A stretch of DNA of 28,774 nt, taken from NCBI GenBank assembly GCA_003427395.1, contig BFEA01000005.1, positions 3,623,088 to 3,651,861 on the forward strand. The letters run 5' to 3'. The stretch is from Chara braunii. Taxonomy: Eukaryota > Streptophyta > Charophyceae > Charales > Characeae. Shown here in pieces: positions 17,934 through 27,136 of the stretch (within the stretch, counting starts at the first letter, position 1; each line of letters opens with the position of its first letter). The notes under the pieces are model-generated. The model was not told the origin of the DNA and made no database searches. It worked only from the letters and a program-made list of their open reading frames with translations. A program made the translations under genes and the position numbers.

Positions 17934-18999
17934 TAGGGTCCTCGCTAGGACCTACCGCAGCATGACATCCAACCGATTAAAATAAAATAAAATGAATGTT
18001 CGGTCCAACTTTTTCATAAAGTAGCCAAGTGGTAATAACAAATAATCTCAGATTCCTACTTTTGACTAGTCTGAAACAGATTGCAATGCAGCCAAGAATA
18101 TTTTACTACCCCATCTGCAGTTGTCTGTAACTTGTTAGTAACTAGTCAAAAAATAAAATAAAATCATTTGCTCGTGTGCATGCAAAATGGATTTTTGCAA
18201 TAATTAATAATGGAAAAGTGTATTAGAATCTTCCCTCCTCTTGTATTCTTCCTGAATAATCACTTTGTGTCAACGTCCTGAAGCTCTGGTTCAGCGGCGT
18301 GTCTGAAGGTGTGCAATCGGCCCACCCCTGTGCCCCAAGTCAATGCAGAACTGGCCAGCCCGAACTATTTTTATACTCGCGTACAACACGCGTCATGTAT
18401 CCCTGTCGGAGTCTCTTTACTCGAATCTCCCTCATAGGGCTGCCCTGCCCGACATGACCTCTATAGTGCAGCGAGCAGACCCAAGTACTAGCGGCCAAGC
18501 ACGTGTGTACTAGTCCCAACGGGTTGGCATGGTGACTGTGACCTGAGTGCTTCGTCCAGCGCCCTTCAGAGGCACCGCTCATCACCCACCAGCTTGCTCC
18601 CCAAGAAGAATGTTGACTCTCAAGGTTGAGCGCTCACGACACCTCACAATGAGAGGTCCCTCGAGACAGAACTCACTTCATCACGGTAAGAAGCAATGAA
18701 GAGGGTGGATAAGGTAACGAACAACATACCTCATGATGCTGCCCCCAACCACAAATTTCTCACCAGTAACCTGACGTGCATTTATGATGACCGGTCGATG
18801 CCTCAACACAATCCACAATACAATGCCGTTCCTCCTCGACTTAAATACCACGTCCATGTGCACCCCATGTGTCACCACATAGCCTTTCTGCCGCGCCCAC
18901 ACGACCCTACGCCGCCAATCACCAATGCACAAGCGTTATCACTGCCCCACCATATCTAGCGAAGCACCAAACAACTATTGTGAAGGAGCCAGTTGAGCG
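17934..18999 (-). other. E2 long untranslated leader between PBS and gag
   Basis: About 1.07 kb without a gene, alignable in order with the E1 leader (5630-6897). Conserved blocks include AACTAGTCAAAAAATAAAAT near 18143, CCCACCCCTGTGCCCC near 18321, TGACTCTCAAGGTTGAGCGC near 18613, TCACGGTAAGAAG near 18680 and GCTGCCCCCAACCACA near 18738. On the element strand it carries AGGTATGTT (18723-18731), at the same place as AGGTACGTT in E1, and GAGTATAAAAATAG near 18366-18380, a fair TATA box. Confidence 0.7.
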
Positions 19000-19021
19000 G
19001 CTCGAACCAGCTCCAACACCA
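19000..19021 (-). promoter_or_regulatory. E2 primer-binding site, tRNA-iMet type
   Basis: The element strand reads TGGTGTTGGAGCTGGTTCGA and on. It resembles the complement of the plant iMet 3' end (TGGTATCAGAGCCAGG) with a few mismatches and continues into a TTCGA block as expected from the T-arm. It lies three bases (ATT) inside the LTR edge, exactly as in E1. Confidence 0.7.
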
Positions 19022-19024
19022 AAT

Positions 19025-20033
19025 TGCAAGGAAAATGAGCGATAGCGAAATGACAGGAATCCAAAATAAAGAATTACATTGAAAGCCAGCAAGTCCAATG
19101 CTGTCCAGAAAGCAGAAATGCATTGATATTACACCAACGGAGAACCAAAGAACTAAATCGAAATGTCAATGAGAGCATACTCTCGCCACCACCAACATAT
19201 GTACCCAGAGTCCTTCCTCGTACTTGGCGCTCAGCACCAATTCCGCTACTACACAACTACTAGCAGCCTACGAATTGACAATGCGTCCGGTTAACGTCAG
19301 CAGCAACAACCGACGTGCATGAAGATGTCGACGCTGTAGACCATCGCCAAGACCAGGTACGTGCCCTCACATCATCACACCTCATCTCTCATTCTCTCAC
19401 CCTCGACTTCTACTACCCACATCTTCCCTCACATGCGCGAAGACCACGACCACCCACTGACAAAGTCCAAGCCCCAGTCTGGCTTACGGCGCTACCCTTA
19501 GCAGCGCCCTGTATCCTCTCAATGCCCACGCGTATCCGCACCTGGCGCTAGCGCAGCAAGCAGCCCGCGAGTCTACCCTCCAGTAGCGCTGGCACCCGCA
19601 AGTGCAAGTGCCCCCATCCCCAACTCGGAGCCCGCCACTTTCCTATATGGAAAGTGGCGGGCGTTTTCCACTTGCTTCCCATGCGAGACCGAGTTTCCAG
19701 TAGCTTCACTCTCGACCAGAGTGTCGGCGCCCAAGGCCGTTCAGACAATGGTCAGGGACCGAATTGGTTAGGTATGCCCAACCACCCAGGCACAAATGTG
19801 CGGTGCTCCTTGCTTCGACCACGTTGCTGGAAAAGCCTAAAAGGCTCACAAATATTTTCGATTCTCACGAGCAAGGCGGATGTAACCAACTCGCGGGTGG
19901 CAACTGTTTGGCGCCCACCAAGATTCACAAAAATTGACGAACTCTAGGCACATTGAGATTCAGGGGGCCTGCCTTCACTTACGGCGGGCACGCGCCTACT
20001 GCAGGGCCTTATGCGGAGGGGTAAACCCTCACA
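19025..20033 (-). repeat. E2 5' LTR (right copy), 1009 bp
   Basis: Begins TGCAAGG next to the primer site and ends CCCTCACA, matching the left copy's CCCTCGCA end. The LTRs differ by many substitutions and small indels. The best version of the LTR hairpin is here (19631-19661), and plus-strand CAGGTACGT lies near 19354. Immediately after 20033 comes sequence homologous to the interior of the same LTR. Confidence 0.9.
19631..19661. repeat. Perfect 13-bp-arm hairpin with TATAT loop in the E2 LTR
   Basis: CCCGCCACTTTCC, TATAT, GGAAAGTGGCGGG: all 13 pairs are Watson-Crick. Related hairpins are at 10010-10040, 418-448 and 7436-7466, each about 385 bp from its LTR's right edge. Confidence 0.85.
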
Positions 20034-20658
20034 CTCATGGCTATGAAGGTTGTGCAATGGCACTGCCCTCAGCAGCGCCCTGTATCCTCTCAATGCCCAC
20101 GCGCACCCACACCTAGACCTAGCGCAGCAAGCAGCATGTGAGTCTACGACCTAGTACCGCTGCCGCCCGCAAGTGCAAGTGCCCCCATCCCTGGCTGGAA
20201 GCTTCCAGTAGCTTCCCGTTGGGCTTCAGACCCTGTGCCCAGGCCGAGACTTACAGTTGAGGGCCTGGGCCCTTTACAGTTGGGCGTGGCCTGAGTCTCC
20301 GGACTTGGGCTGTTAGCTGCATCTGCGCAGGGCTCCCAGGTAGGTGCGTCGGCTGCACTGCTTTTCCAGAGGCCGACGGCCTGCTTCTCAATGTATCGGC
20401 CCTGCTTTGTGTGTAGGTGCCCAGGCACAACTTTCGTGGCCTGGGCCAACTGTACGGCGCAGCTTAGTGAGGCTCGCGCGTTCACTAAACCAACTGACGC
20501 GCTGCAAGAGCCTGAATACCCACATATGGAAATGTCGAATTTGGCCTGTGACGAATATTCAGGCCCGCCTTCACTTACGGCGGGCACTTCGCTTGCTGGG
20601 ACCTTGGCTCAGAACAATGTGATGTCTGAAAGGGCCACTTGACGGCTTGTTCCTCACA
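20034..20658 (-). repeat. E3 3' LTR, right part only
   Basis: From GGCTATGAAGG (about 20039) to the end this aligns with the interior of the E2 LTR from about 9813: the shared blocks are GCCCTCAGCAGCGCCCTGTA and TGCCGCCCGCAAGTGCAAGT. It then diverges and ends TTCCTCACA, followed by a purine tract on the element strand. Its left part is absent, replaced by the complete E2. Inside, AGCCCAACGGGAAGC-type purine blocks and GGAAGCTTCC are seen, but no gene. Confidence 0.8.
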
Positions 20659-20696
20659 TTCCATCCCCCTTAGCTTCAAAAGTCCGCTGAGATGCT

Positions 20697-21110
20697 TCAT
20701 GCTGGTGCCTTCCCCTTCAGTCTTTTCTCATAAACGGCCACGATCTGAGGAGCTGTCTTGACAAGTTCCTCCCTCGAAATCCATCGATCTTCCTTCGGAT
20801 CTGTATGATGCCTGAAATGTACTTTGTATTCCCTCGCAGGTTTGGGAGGTCTTCCCCTGCCAGTTGGCTTAGGAACAGGTGTATCTCTGTGATCCAGGAT
20901 GTCGTCGACGTCCGCGTGGCCATCCATGGTTGAGGGCAGCATAGATCTCCGTGATGGGAACTGTGCTGTCTCAGCGAAAGGTGCAAGTTTGGAAGCGTGG
21001 AAAACAGGGTAAGTGCGTAAGTGACCAGGGATACGAATAACGTAGGAGGGACCATCCAAATCATTCCCCACGATATCCAAGACTTCCCAGGGACCGAAAT
21101 ACCGAGGCAT
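20697..21110 (-). CDS. E3 integrase C-terminus with chromodomain-like tail
   Basis: The best preserved version of this block in the window: 137 codons reading PRYFGPWEVLDIVGNDLDGP, YVIRIPGHLRTYPVFHASKL, MLPSTMDGHADVDDI, then EYKVHFRHHTDPKEDRWISR and EELVKTAPQIVAVYEKRLKG. The first part is the integrase C-terminal domain; the last 50 residues fit a chromodomain-like fold (YKVHF strand, W, C-terminal helix). It ends in a natural stop just before the 3' non-coding part. Upstream it is separated from the integrase core by a frameshift and stop between 21110 and 21278. Confidence 0.8.
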   Translation of the reverse strand: MPRYFGPWEVLDIVGNDLDGPSYVIRIPGHLRTYPVFHASKLAPFAETAQFPSRRSMLPSTMDGHADVDDILDHRDTPVPKPTGRGRPPKPAREYKVHFRHHTDPKEDRWISREELVKTAPQIVAVYEKRLKGKAPA

Positions 21111-21277
21111 TAGTTTCCTAGAGATGCCAAACTCCTGTCCCGGTTCACTAGCCCCTTGACCCAGACACGTTCCCCTACCTGAAATGTGGATTGTCGACGA
21201 CGCTTGTTCTCAGAAGCAATCATGACCTCCTGAGATTGCTTAATGTGTTCGACAGTCTGCTGCAGCAGTTTCTCATA

Positions 21278-22135
21278 CTAGACACCAAATTCGATGGTTC
21301 CAGGAGTTGCAACCGTTCGATTTTCAGGCAGGAGGAAGTCTAGAGCAGATATAGGCTTCCATCCCAGATGTAGTTGGTTAGGACTGACACCGATGGTGCT
21401 GTGTACAGCGTTGTTGTACAGACTGGCGATGAGAGGTAACTTCTCATCCCAGTCATCCTGGTTGGGCTTGATGTAATGCCTCAACAGATGCTGCACCACT
21501 CGGTTCATCTGTTCAACCTGTCCATTTGCTTCGGGATGATTCCCAGAAGTCATCTGAAGCTTCCACATCTCACTAGAGAAACGGACATCTTTATCACTAA
21601 CAATAGTCTTAGGCAATCCAAAATCACGCACCCAGTTGTCCATGAACAACTGGATGACGTGCTCAGTCCTCGCAGTCTCTGGCATGGCGATTAGTCTAGC
21701 GTACTTAGTGAACCTATCCACTATAACGAAGATGTGCCTCTTGCCGTTCTTGCTGGTCACAAGAGTATCCATGAAGTCCATGGATATACTCTGCCCAGGG
21801 CCAGCAGGAATGGGTAAAGGCTTGCGTAACCCAAGCCGTGCTTGAGTCTGCGGCTTGTCCCGCTGACATACCTGATAGGTCTCCGCGTACTTCTTCACAT
21901 CGTCAAGCATGTTGGGCCACCAGAATCGCTGTACTAAATTAGCACTCGTCTTCTTATAGCCGAAGTGTCCCATTGCGTCGTGGCACTCACCTAAAAATAA
22001 ACTACGCAAAGTCTCTCTAGATGGAACAACTAACCTCTTGAACCCTGCCTTCTCAAGAAAGAGCAACCCATCCACCATCACAAACTCATCAGTGGTGGCC
22101 TTATCTTTAGCCTGTATTTTGTTGATGATGTCCAT
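21278..22135 (-). pseudogene. E3 integrase core
   Basis: A frame of 285 codons with HDAMGH and CQVC (zinc-binding), SMDFMDTL (first Asp), IVSDKDVRF (second Asp) and NHPEANGQVEQ (Glu), so all three catalytic acids are present. It lacks about nine codons (the KRTAEQMGSQ segment of E4) between EMWK and LQMTSG, an in-frame deletion within the catalytic domain. It ends EFGV* where E4 reads EYGVQYEKLLQ (TAG for CAG), cutting off the C-terminal domain. It is probably inactive. Confidence 0.88.
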
Positions 22136-22921
22136 CGTGATGGGATCTTCCTTGTAGGCTCATCCAACGATCGAGTCACGCCCTCAGACAAACCAAACTC
22201 AGAATCAGCGCACCTAGGTAGTTTGCCCTCCTAGACAACGCATCTGCAACCTTGTTGTACTCTCCCTTCAAATAGTCTAGTTTGAAATCATATTAATCTA
22301 TGACTTCAATCCAGCGTTTGAGTGCATCGGAGAAAACTGGTTGAGTCTTGATCCACTTGAGTGTCTGATGATCAGTTCTCAAGTAAAAGAACCTTCCTAA
22401 CAGGTAGTGCCTCCAGTGGACAAGTGCCTTGTAAAGAGCGTAGAGTTCCCTCTCGTAGGTGATTTTGCCAACTTCTTTGAAGGCATCTTTTTGCTCATGT
22501 ACTCGATCGGTATCAACTTCTTCCCTTCCTGCTGAGCTAGCACTGCACCAATCCCATATTGGCTTGCGTCAGTGGTTACAACGAACGGCCTTTGCGGGTC
22601 GGGTACCATGAGAACCTCATGATGCGTGAGAGCATGCTTCAAACGCTTGAAAGCTGCCTCACACTCGTCGGTCCAGTCCCATGGTGTATCGAGTCGAGTT
22701 AGATCAGTCAAGGGAGATGTAATCGTGCTATGATTTTTTACGAAATTGCGGTAATAACCACACATTCCCAAGAATTATCTGACCTCAGTCACAGACTGGG
22801 GTCGTGGCCAGCCACGAATGCTAGCCACCTTCGCATCTTCAGGCCTAATTCCATCCGCGGATACCTCATGACCCAAGTACAAGATTCGAGTGCGACCAAA
22901 CTCGCATTTCTCAGAGTTTAT
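22136..22921 (-). pseudogene. E3 RNase H, broken
   Basis: The frame 22397-22771 reads GMCGYYRNFVKNHSTITSPL, VVTTDASQYGIGAVLAQQEG and EYMSKKMPSKKLAKS, then shifts (PTRGNSTLF) at the STYERELYAL segment. Downstream (22136-22396) FYLRTDHQTLKWIKTQP and DYLKGEYNKVADALSR are recognisable in other frames, with a stop in VID*YDF. All four acidic positions can be seen, but no single frame spans them. Between 22771 and 22921 the RT thumb end is read with a stop near 22777 (an R to stop in VRSFLG). Confidence 0.85.
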
Positions 22922-24199
22922 CTAATACTTGTGTTGCCGAATGAGTGAAAGTACTTTGTCTACATGCTGAGCATGCTCCTCGACAGATCTACTAAAGATA
23001 AGTATGTCGTCGAGGTACGCGACAACAAACTTGTCTAAGTAGTCATGGAAGATCCTATTCATGGCGTGCTGGAATGTACCCGACGCATTGCAAAGGCCAA
23101 AAGGCATCACCACAAACTCGTACAGACCGTACCTGGTCTGAAATGCAGTTTTGTGCTGGTCCTCTGGTCGTATGGCAATCTGATGGTAGCCGGATTTTAA
23201 GTCTATCTTTGTATAGTACTTACACCCCTGCACCGTATCCAATAGGTCGTCGATGCGTGGTAGAGGCTCTGCGTTCTTAACGGTGATGGCATTGAGGCCT
23301 CTATAACCAATGCACATCCTTAGTGTTCCCCCTTTCTTTGGAACAAACAATACTGGTGAGCCAAAGGGGGAAGTGCTAGGCCGGATCCAACCCTTCTCTG
23401 TGAGCTCTTTCAGTTGCCGCTGAAGTTCGTCCAACTCGGCTGGAGCCATCCTATAGATTCTACCCTTTGGTGTTTTACTACCTGGGATAATCTCTATGGC
23501 ATGGACAATCTCCCTGTCTACGACTCCTGTAGGCTCCTCAAACAGATCTGGGTACTTAGCGATGATGGTCTCTATCTCTGGGGGTGTTTTAACGGCCTCC
23601 CTTTTTGCAGAGACATAGACTAAGTACATTCCTTCCTCTTGGTTCTGTTTATAATAATTATAAAAGGCAGATGCGCATAAGCACCCATAGGAGTCTACTA
23701 ACCTACCGACTTTGTACTTGGCCAGTCTCACGGTTCTCCCACTAGGCAACTCGTGCTTCAACACCTTCTTGTCCCAGTCAAACTGGGGCTTGGCAACCTC
23801 GAGGTAGTACATGCCCAATAACATGTCAAAGGGCAACTCGTCACTCACCAGGAATGATATCTTGTGGTTTATTTCTCCTCCTGGGTAGGAGAAGGTGCAG
23901 ACAATATCTTTAACGTAGTCCTCCACGATCATGCGCTCTTTGTTGGCCAAAGTAGATGCTACCGGTCTACTAAGGCGCTGCACCCGGTCCTTTAGGCACA
24001 GTCTGTCAACGCAGTCGCCACTTATGAAGTTTCGTGTGGAGCCAATGTCTACGAAGGCGCCGCACTTGCTACCGCCCACATCAACTTCCACAACGAAGTG
24101 CTCCACTCTAGGACCTCTACTTAGTGCCACCCAGGACTCATGAGGGTCCCTTGCCGACCACTCACCTTGAAGGTCCTCTAAGGCCTCAGACACATCCAA
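22922..24199 (-). CDS. E3 protease and reverse transcriptase in one frame (425 codons)
   Basis: Residues 1-50 match the protease N-terminus ([19 protein letters not shown]). The active-site position is D51-I-G ([11 protein letters not shown]), with Ile where Thr or Ser is usual. The fold's second half is [22 protein letters not shown] follows: [60 protein letters not shown] (a Gly where E4 has Asp), [16 protein letters not shown] (first catalytic Asp), ETRYGLYEF-like, and YLDD at residues 395-398. The frame ends soon after ([10 protein letters not shown]), inside the RT thumb. The true polyprotein began further upstream in gag; this start is only the first Met in the frame. Polymerase-relevant residues are mostly intact. 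Confidence 0.9.
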   Translation of the reverse strand: MDVSEALEDLQGEWSARDPHESWVALSRGPRVEHFVVEVDVGGSKCGAFVDIGSTRNFISGDCVDRLCLKDRVQRLSRPVASTLANKERMIVEDYVKDIVCTFSYPGGEINHKISFLVSDELPFDMLLGMYYLEVAKPQFDWDKKVLKHELPSGRTVRLAKYKVGRLVDSYGCLCASAFYNYYKQNQEEGMYLVYVSAKREAVKTPPEIETIIAKYPDLFEEPTGVVDREIVHAIEIIPGSKTPKGRIYRMAPAELDELQRQLKELTEKGWIRPSTSPFGSPVLFVPKKGGTLRMCIGYRGLNAITVKNAEPLPRIDDLLDTVQGCKYYTKIDLKSGYHQIAIRPEDQHKTAFQTRYGLYEFVVMPFGLCNASGTFQHAMNRIFHDYLDKFVVAYLDDILIFSRSVEEHAQHVDKVLSLIRQHKY

Positions 24200-24295
24200 C
24201 GTACAGAGTATAGTTGGGTCCGGATGCGTCGCGGGTTGACTAAGAAGTCAATAGCTTTGGCCATCTCTTGAAACGGGGAGGGTACATCACCCGCT

Positions 24296-24600
24296 TCAAC
24301 GAGAGTAGAAGCAGCTATAACTTCTACTGGCCCTAAGTGTTTCCCGATCTGGAGCTCGTAGAGGCCCAAGATTGAGAAGAAGGGAACCCACCTTTAGGAG
24401 GGATCTTCTGCGAGACCTTCGGGTTCTTGCATTTGAACTGTGTGTGACCATACTCACCACAGTTAATACAAGCACCCCGAGACCAACGGTCCCGCCACAC
24501 TTCTTGATCCAGACCTGCTCTAACCCAAGCAACTATTTTGTTTGGGTTAGCGGCCTGCTCATGACTCCTTTGTTGACCGCCCTTGCCGCGGCCAGCTGCC
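24296..24600 (-). pseudogene. E3 gag remnant with intact zinc knuckle
   Basis: Near 24430-24474 the minus strand reads ACINCGEYGHTQFKC, a perfect CX2CX4HX4C knuckle, preceded by a basic AAGRGKGGQ linker near 24575-24598 and followed by pol. The frame is broken on both sides: a TAG stands where E4 has Lys (VVKTK, near 24600), and short shifts separate the knuckle from the protease. Its capsid part is missing because the upstream side is fused to E4 integrase. Confidence 0.75.
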
Positions 24601-26153
24601 TAAGTCTTAACTACGGCGGCGAGGTTGCTACCCTCAACACTCTCCTCACCGTCAAACTCTGAACCCTCCACAAACTCATCTCCCACTACATCCAAGACTT
24701 CCCAGGGACCAAAGTACTGAGGCATTAGTTTGCGAGAGATTCCGAATTCCTGTCCTAGCTCGCTAGCCTTGACCCAGACACGTTCCCCTACCTGAAATGT
24801 GGACTGTCTGCGATGTTGATTCTCAGAAGCAATCATAGCTTGCTGAGCCTTCTTCATATGTTCAACAGCCTCTTGCAACAATTTCTCGTATTGCACACCG
24901 TATTCAAGTGTGCCTGGAGTTGCAGCGGGTCGGTTTTCAGGTAGGAGGAAGTCTAATGCTGATCTAGGCTTCCATCCTAAGTGCAGCTGGTTAGGACTAA
25001 CGCCGGTACTACTATGTATAGCATTGTTGTACAGGCTGGCGATGAGAGGTAACTGCTCATCCCAGTCATCCTGGCTGGGCTTGATGTAGTGCCTCAGCAA
25101 GTGCTGTACAACTCTATTCATTTGTTCGGCCTGTCCGTTGGCTTCGGGATGATTCCCTGAAGTCATCTGAAGTTGACTGCCCATCTGTTCCGCAGTCCTC
25201 TTCCACAACTCACTTGTGAATCGGACGTCTCGGTCACTAATGATGGTCTTTGGTAAACCAAAGTCCCTTACCCAGTTGTCCTTGAACAACTTGATGACAT
25301 ATTCCGTCCTGGCTGTCTCTGNCATTGGTATTAGTCTAGCGTACTTGGTGAATCTGTCAATGATGACGAAAATGTGCCTCTTACCACTCTTGCTGGTCAC
25401 AAGAGTGTCCATGAAATCCATGGAAACACTCAATCCTGGACCATAAGGAATAGGTAAAGGCTTCAATAACCCAAGCGGCGCTTGAGTTCGCGGCTTGTCC
25501 CGCTGACAGACTTGACAGGTCTCAACATACTTCTTTGCCTCATCTAACATTCTGGGCCACCAAAATCGTTGTACTAAGTTAGCACTCGTCTTCTTGTAGC
25601 CAAAGTGCCCAGTTGCGTCATGACATTCGCCTAAAAATAAACTACGCAACTGTTCACTAGATGGAACTACCAATCTCTTTACTCCGGCCTTATCAAGATA
25701 GATTAGCCCATCCACCATCACAAACTCACTTTCTGTGGCCTTGTCTTTTGCCTGAAGTTTGCGGATGATGTCCATCGTGACGGGGTCTTCCTGATAGGGT
25801 CCCACCAATGATTGAGTTACTTCATTTGATACGCCAAATTCAAAAGCTAGCGCACCTAGGTAGCCTGCTCTACGGGATAGCGCGTCTGCAACCTTGTTAT
25901 ACTCTCCCTTCAGGTACTCAAGCTTGAAGTCATATTGGTCTATGACCTCAATCCATCGCTTGAGTGCATCAGAAAGGGCCGGTTGAGTCTTGATCCATTT
26001 GAGGGTCTGCAGGAAATGTCTCCAATGGACAAGTGCTTTGTAGAGAGCATAGAGTTCCCTTTCGTACGTGGACTTAGCCAACTTCTTTGATGGCATCTTC
26101 TTACTCATGTACTCAATCGGTCTCAACTTCTTCCCATCCTGGTGAGCCAGCAC
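24600..26153 (-). CDS. E4 RNase H-integrase fused to E3 gag linker (517 codons)
   Basis: Starting after the RNase H stop: EYMSKKMPSKKLAKSTYERE, ALVHWRHFLQTLKWIKTQP (an 11-codon gap removes LGRFFYLRTDH), VADALSRRAGYLGALA, then complete integrase with HDATGH, CQVC, SMDFMDTL, IISDRDVRF, NHPEANGQAEQ and GERVWVKASELGQEFGISR. All three catalytic acids are present. An ambiguous base at 25322 gives one unknown residue. The frame does not continue into the chromodomain; after PWEVLDVVGDEF it passes without a break into gag-type sequence (GSEFDGEESVEGSNLAAVV) and ends at a TAG. This is the longest open frame in the window. Confidence 0.9.
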   Translation of the reverse strand: MLAHQDGKKLRPIEYMSKKMPSKKLAKSTYERELYALYKALVHWRHFLQTLKWIKTQPALSDALKRWIEVIDQYDFKLEYLKGEYNKVADALSRRAGYLGALAFEFGVSNEVTQSLVGPYQEDPVTMDIIRKLQAKDKATESEFVMVDGLIYLDKAGVKRLVVPSSEQLRSLFLGECHDATGHFGYKKTSANLVQRFWWPRMLDEAKKYVETCQVCQRDKPRTQAPLGLLKPLPIPYGPGLSVSMDFMDTLVTSKSGKRHIFVIIDRFTKYARLIPMXETARTEYVIKLFKDNWVRDFGLPKTIISDRDVRFTSELWKRTAEQMGSQLQMTSGNHPEANGQAEQMNRVVQHLLRHYIKPSQDDWDEQLPLIASLYNNAIHSSTGVSPNQLHLGWKPRSALDFLLPENRPAATPGTLEYGVQYEKLLQEAVEHMKKAQQAMIASENQHRRQSTFQVGERVWVKASELGQEFGISRKLMPQYFGPWEVLDVVGDEFVEGSEFDGEESVEGSNLAAVVKT

Positions 26154-26165
26154 TGCGCCAATGCC

Positions 26166-27059
26166 TTATTGGCTTGCGTCAGTGGTCACTATGAATGGCT
26201 TCTGAGGATCGGGAACCATGAGGACCTCATGATTCATGAGTGCATGCTTCAATCTCTTGAAAGCACCCTCGCACTCATCACTCCAGTCCCACGGTGTGTC
26301 AAGTCGAGTTAGATCAGTCAAAGGAGAGGCGACTGTAGAATAGTTCTTTACGAAGTCTCTATAGTAGCCGCACATTCCCAAGAATGACCTGACCTCAATG
26401 ACTGTCTGAGGTCGTGGCCAGTCTCGAATACTAGCCACCTTCGCATCTGCCGGCCTAATTCCCTCCGCGGATACTTCGTGACCCAAATATAGTATCTTAG
26501 TGCGGCCAAATTCGCACTTCTCTAAGTTGACCTTATACTTGTGCTGTCGCAGGAGTGAGAGAACTGTCTCAACGTGCTGTGCATGCTCCTCGGCAGACTT
26601 ACTAAAGATCAGAATGTCGTCTAGGTAAACCACGACAAACTTATCTAAATGGTCATGGAAGATCCGATTCATAGCGTGCTGGAATGTACCCGGCGCATTG
26701 CAAAGACCGAAAGGCATCACTACAAACTCATACAGACCATATCTAGTCTGAAAAGTTGTCTTGTGTTGGTCCTCAGGTCTTATTGCGATCTGGTGATATC
26801 CGAATTTCAAGTCTATCTTACTACAGTACTTGCATCCCTGCACTCTATCCAATAGGTCGTCTATGCGAGGTAGAGGCTCTGCGTTTTTCGCAGTGATGGC
26901 ATTGAGGCCTCTATAATCAATGCACATCCTCAAAGTACCCCCCTTCTTCGGTACGAATAGCACAGGTGATCCGTAAGGGGAAGTACTAGGCCGAATCCAT
27001 CCCTTCTCTGTCAGCTCCTTTAGTTGCTTCCGAAGTTCATCTAACTCGGCAGGAGCCAT
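26166..27059 (-). CDS. E4 reverse transcriptase and start of RNase H (297 codons)
   Basis: Begins at [20 protein letters not shown] and carries [36 protein letters not shown] with the first catalytic Asp, [31 protein letters not shown] at residues 145-155, the thumb (KCEFGRTKILYLGHEVS), GMCGYYRDFVKNYSTVASPL and VTTDASQ, where TAA replaces the Tyr codon. The upstream reading [20 protein letters not shown] (27060-27136) is in the same frame up to the inversion edge. All main RT motifs are intact. Codons around the stop match E3, so one substitution explains it. Confidence 0.92.
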   Translation of the reverse strand: MAPAELDELRKQLKELTEKGWIRPSTSPYGSPVLFVPKKGGTLRMCIDYRGLNAITAKNAEPLPRIDDLLDRVQGCKYCSKIDLKFGYHQIAIRPEDQHKTTFQTRYGLYEFVVMPFGLCNAPGTFQHAMNRIFHDHLDKFVVVYLDDILIFSKSAEEHAQHVETVLSLLRQHKYKVNLEKCEFGRTKILYLGHEVSAEGIRPADAKVASIRDWPRPQTVIEVRSFLGMCGYYRDFVKNYSTVASPLTDLTRLDTPWDWSDECEGAFKRLKHALMNHEVLMVPDPQKPFIVTTDASQ

Positions 27060-27136
27060 CCTATAGATGCTTCCCTTTGGGGTCTTACTCCCTGGAATGA
27101 TTTCTATAGCGTGGACGACTTCCTTATCAACAACTC

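Larger units (their letters stand above)
9353..20033 (-). mobile_element. E2: Ty3/gypsy element with LTR pair and three foreign insertions
   Basis: A pair of roughly 1-kb LTRs (about 91 % identical by eye over the first 430 bp) flanks minus-strand gag, protease, RT, RNase H, integrase and chromodomain remnants. Protein blocks and leader match E1, but the LTRs are only distantly alike, so it is a sister subfamily. Insertions at 10834-11522, 12811-12971 and 13551-14826 and many small lesions inactivate it. No target-site duplication is seen: the left flank is ATTTA and the right flank CTCAT. The right flank is part of a different LTR. Confidence 0.92.
20659..24675 (-). mobile_element. E3: Ty3/gypsy element lacking 5' LTR and most of gag
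   Basis: From the polypurine tract (TTCCATCCCCCTT on the plus strand, 20659-20671) rightward on the minus strand: chromodomain, integrase, RNase H, RT, protease and a gag zinc knuckle. At about 24675 the gag sequence passes directly into the integrase of E4, so its own gag N-terminus, leader and 5' LTR are missing. Several stops and frameshifts in integrase and RNase H inactivate it. It is closest to E4 in protein sequence. Confidence 0.85.

Noticed and set aside
19631-19661. CArG box (serum-response-type site) in the LTR hairpin
   Set aside because: The A/T core is five bases, not six, in all copies (CCTATATGG and CCTAAATGG).
22080-22100. Second hammerhead core (CTGATGAG on the minus strand)
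   Set aside because: It lies in conserved integrase-linker coding sequence and has no GAAA box or stems.
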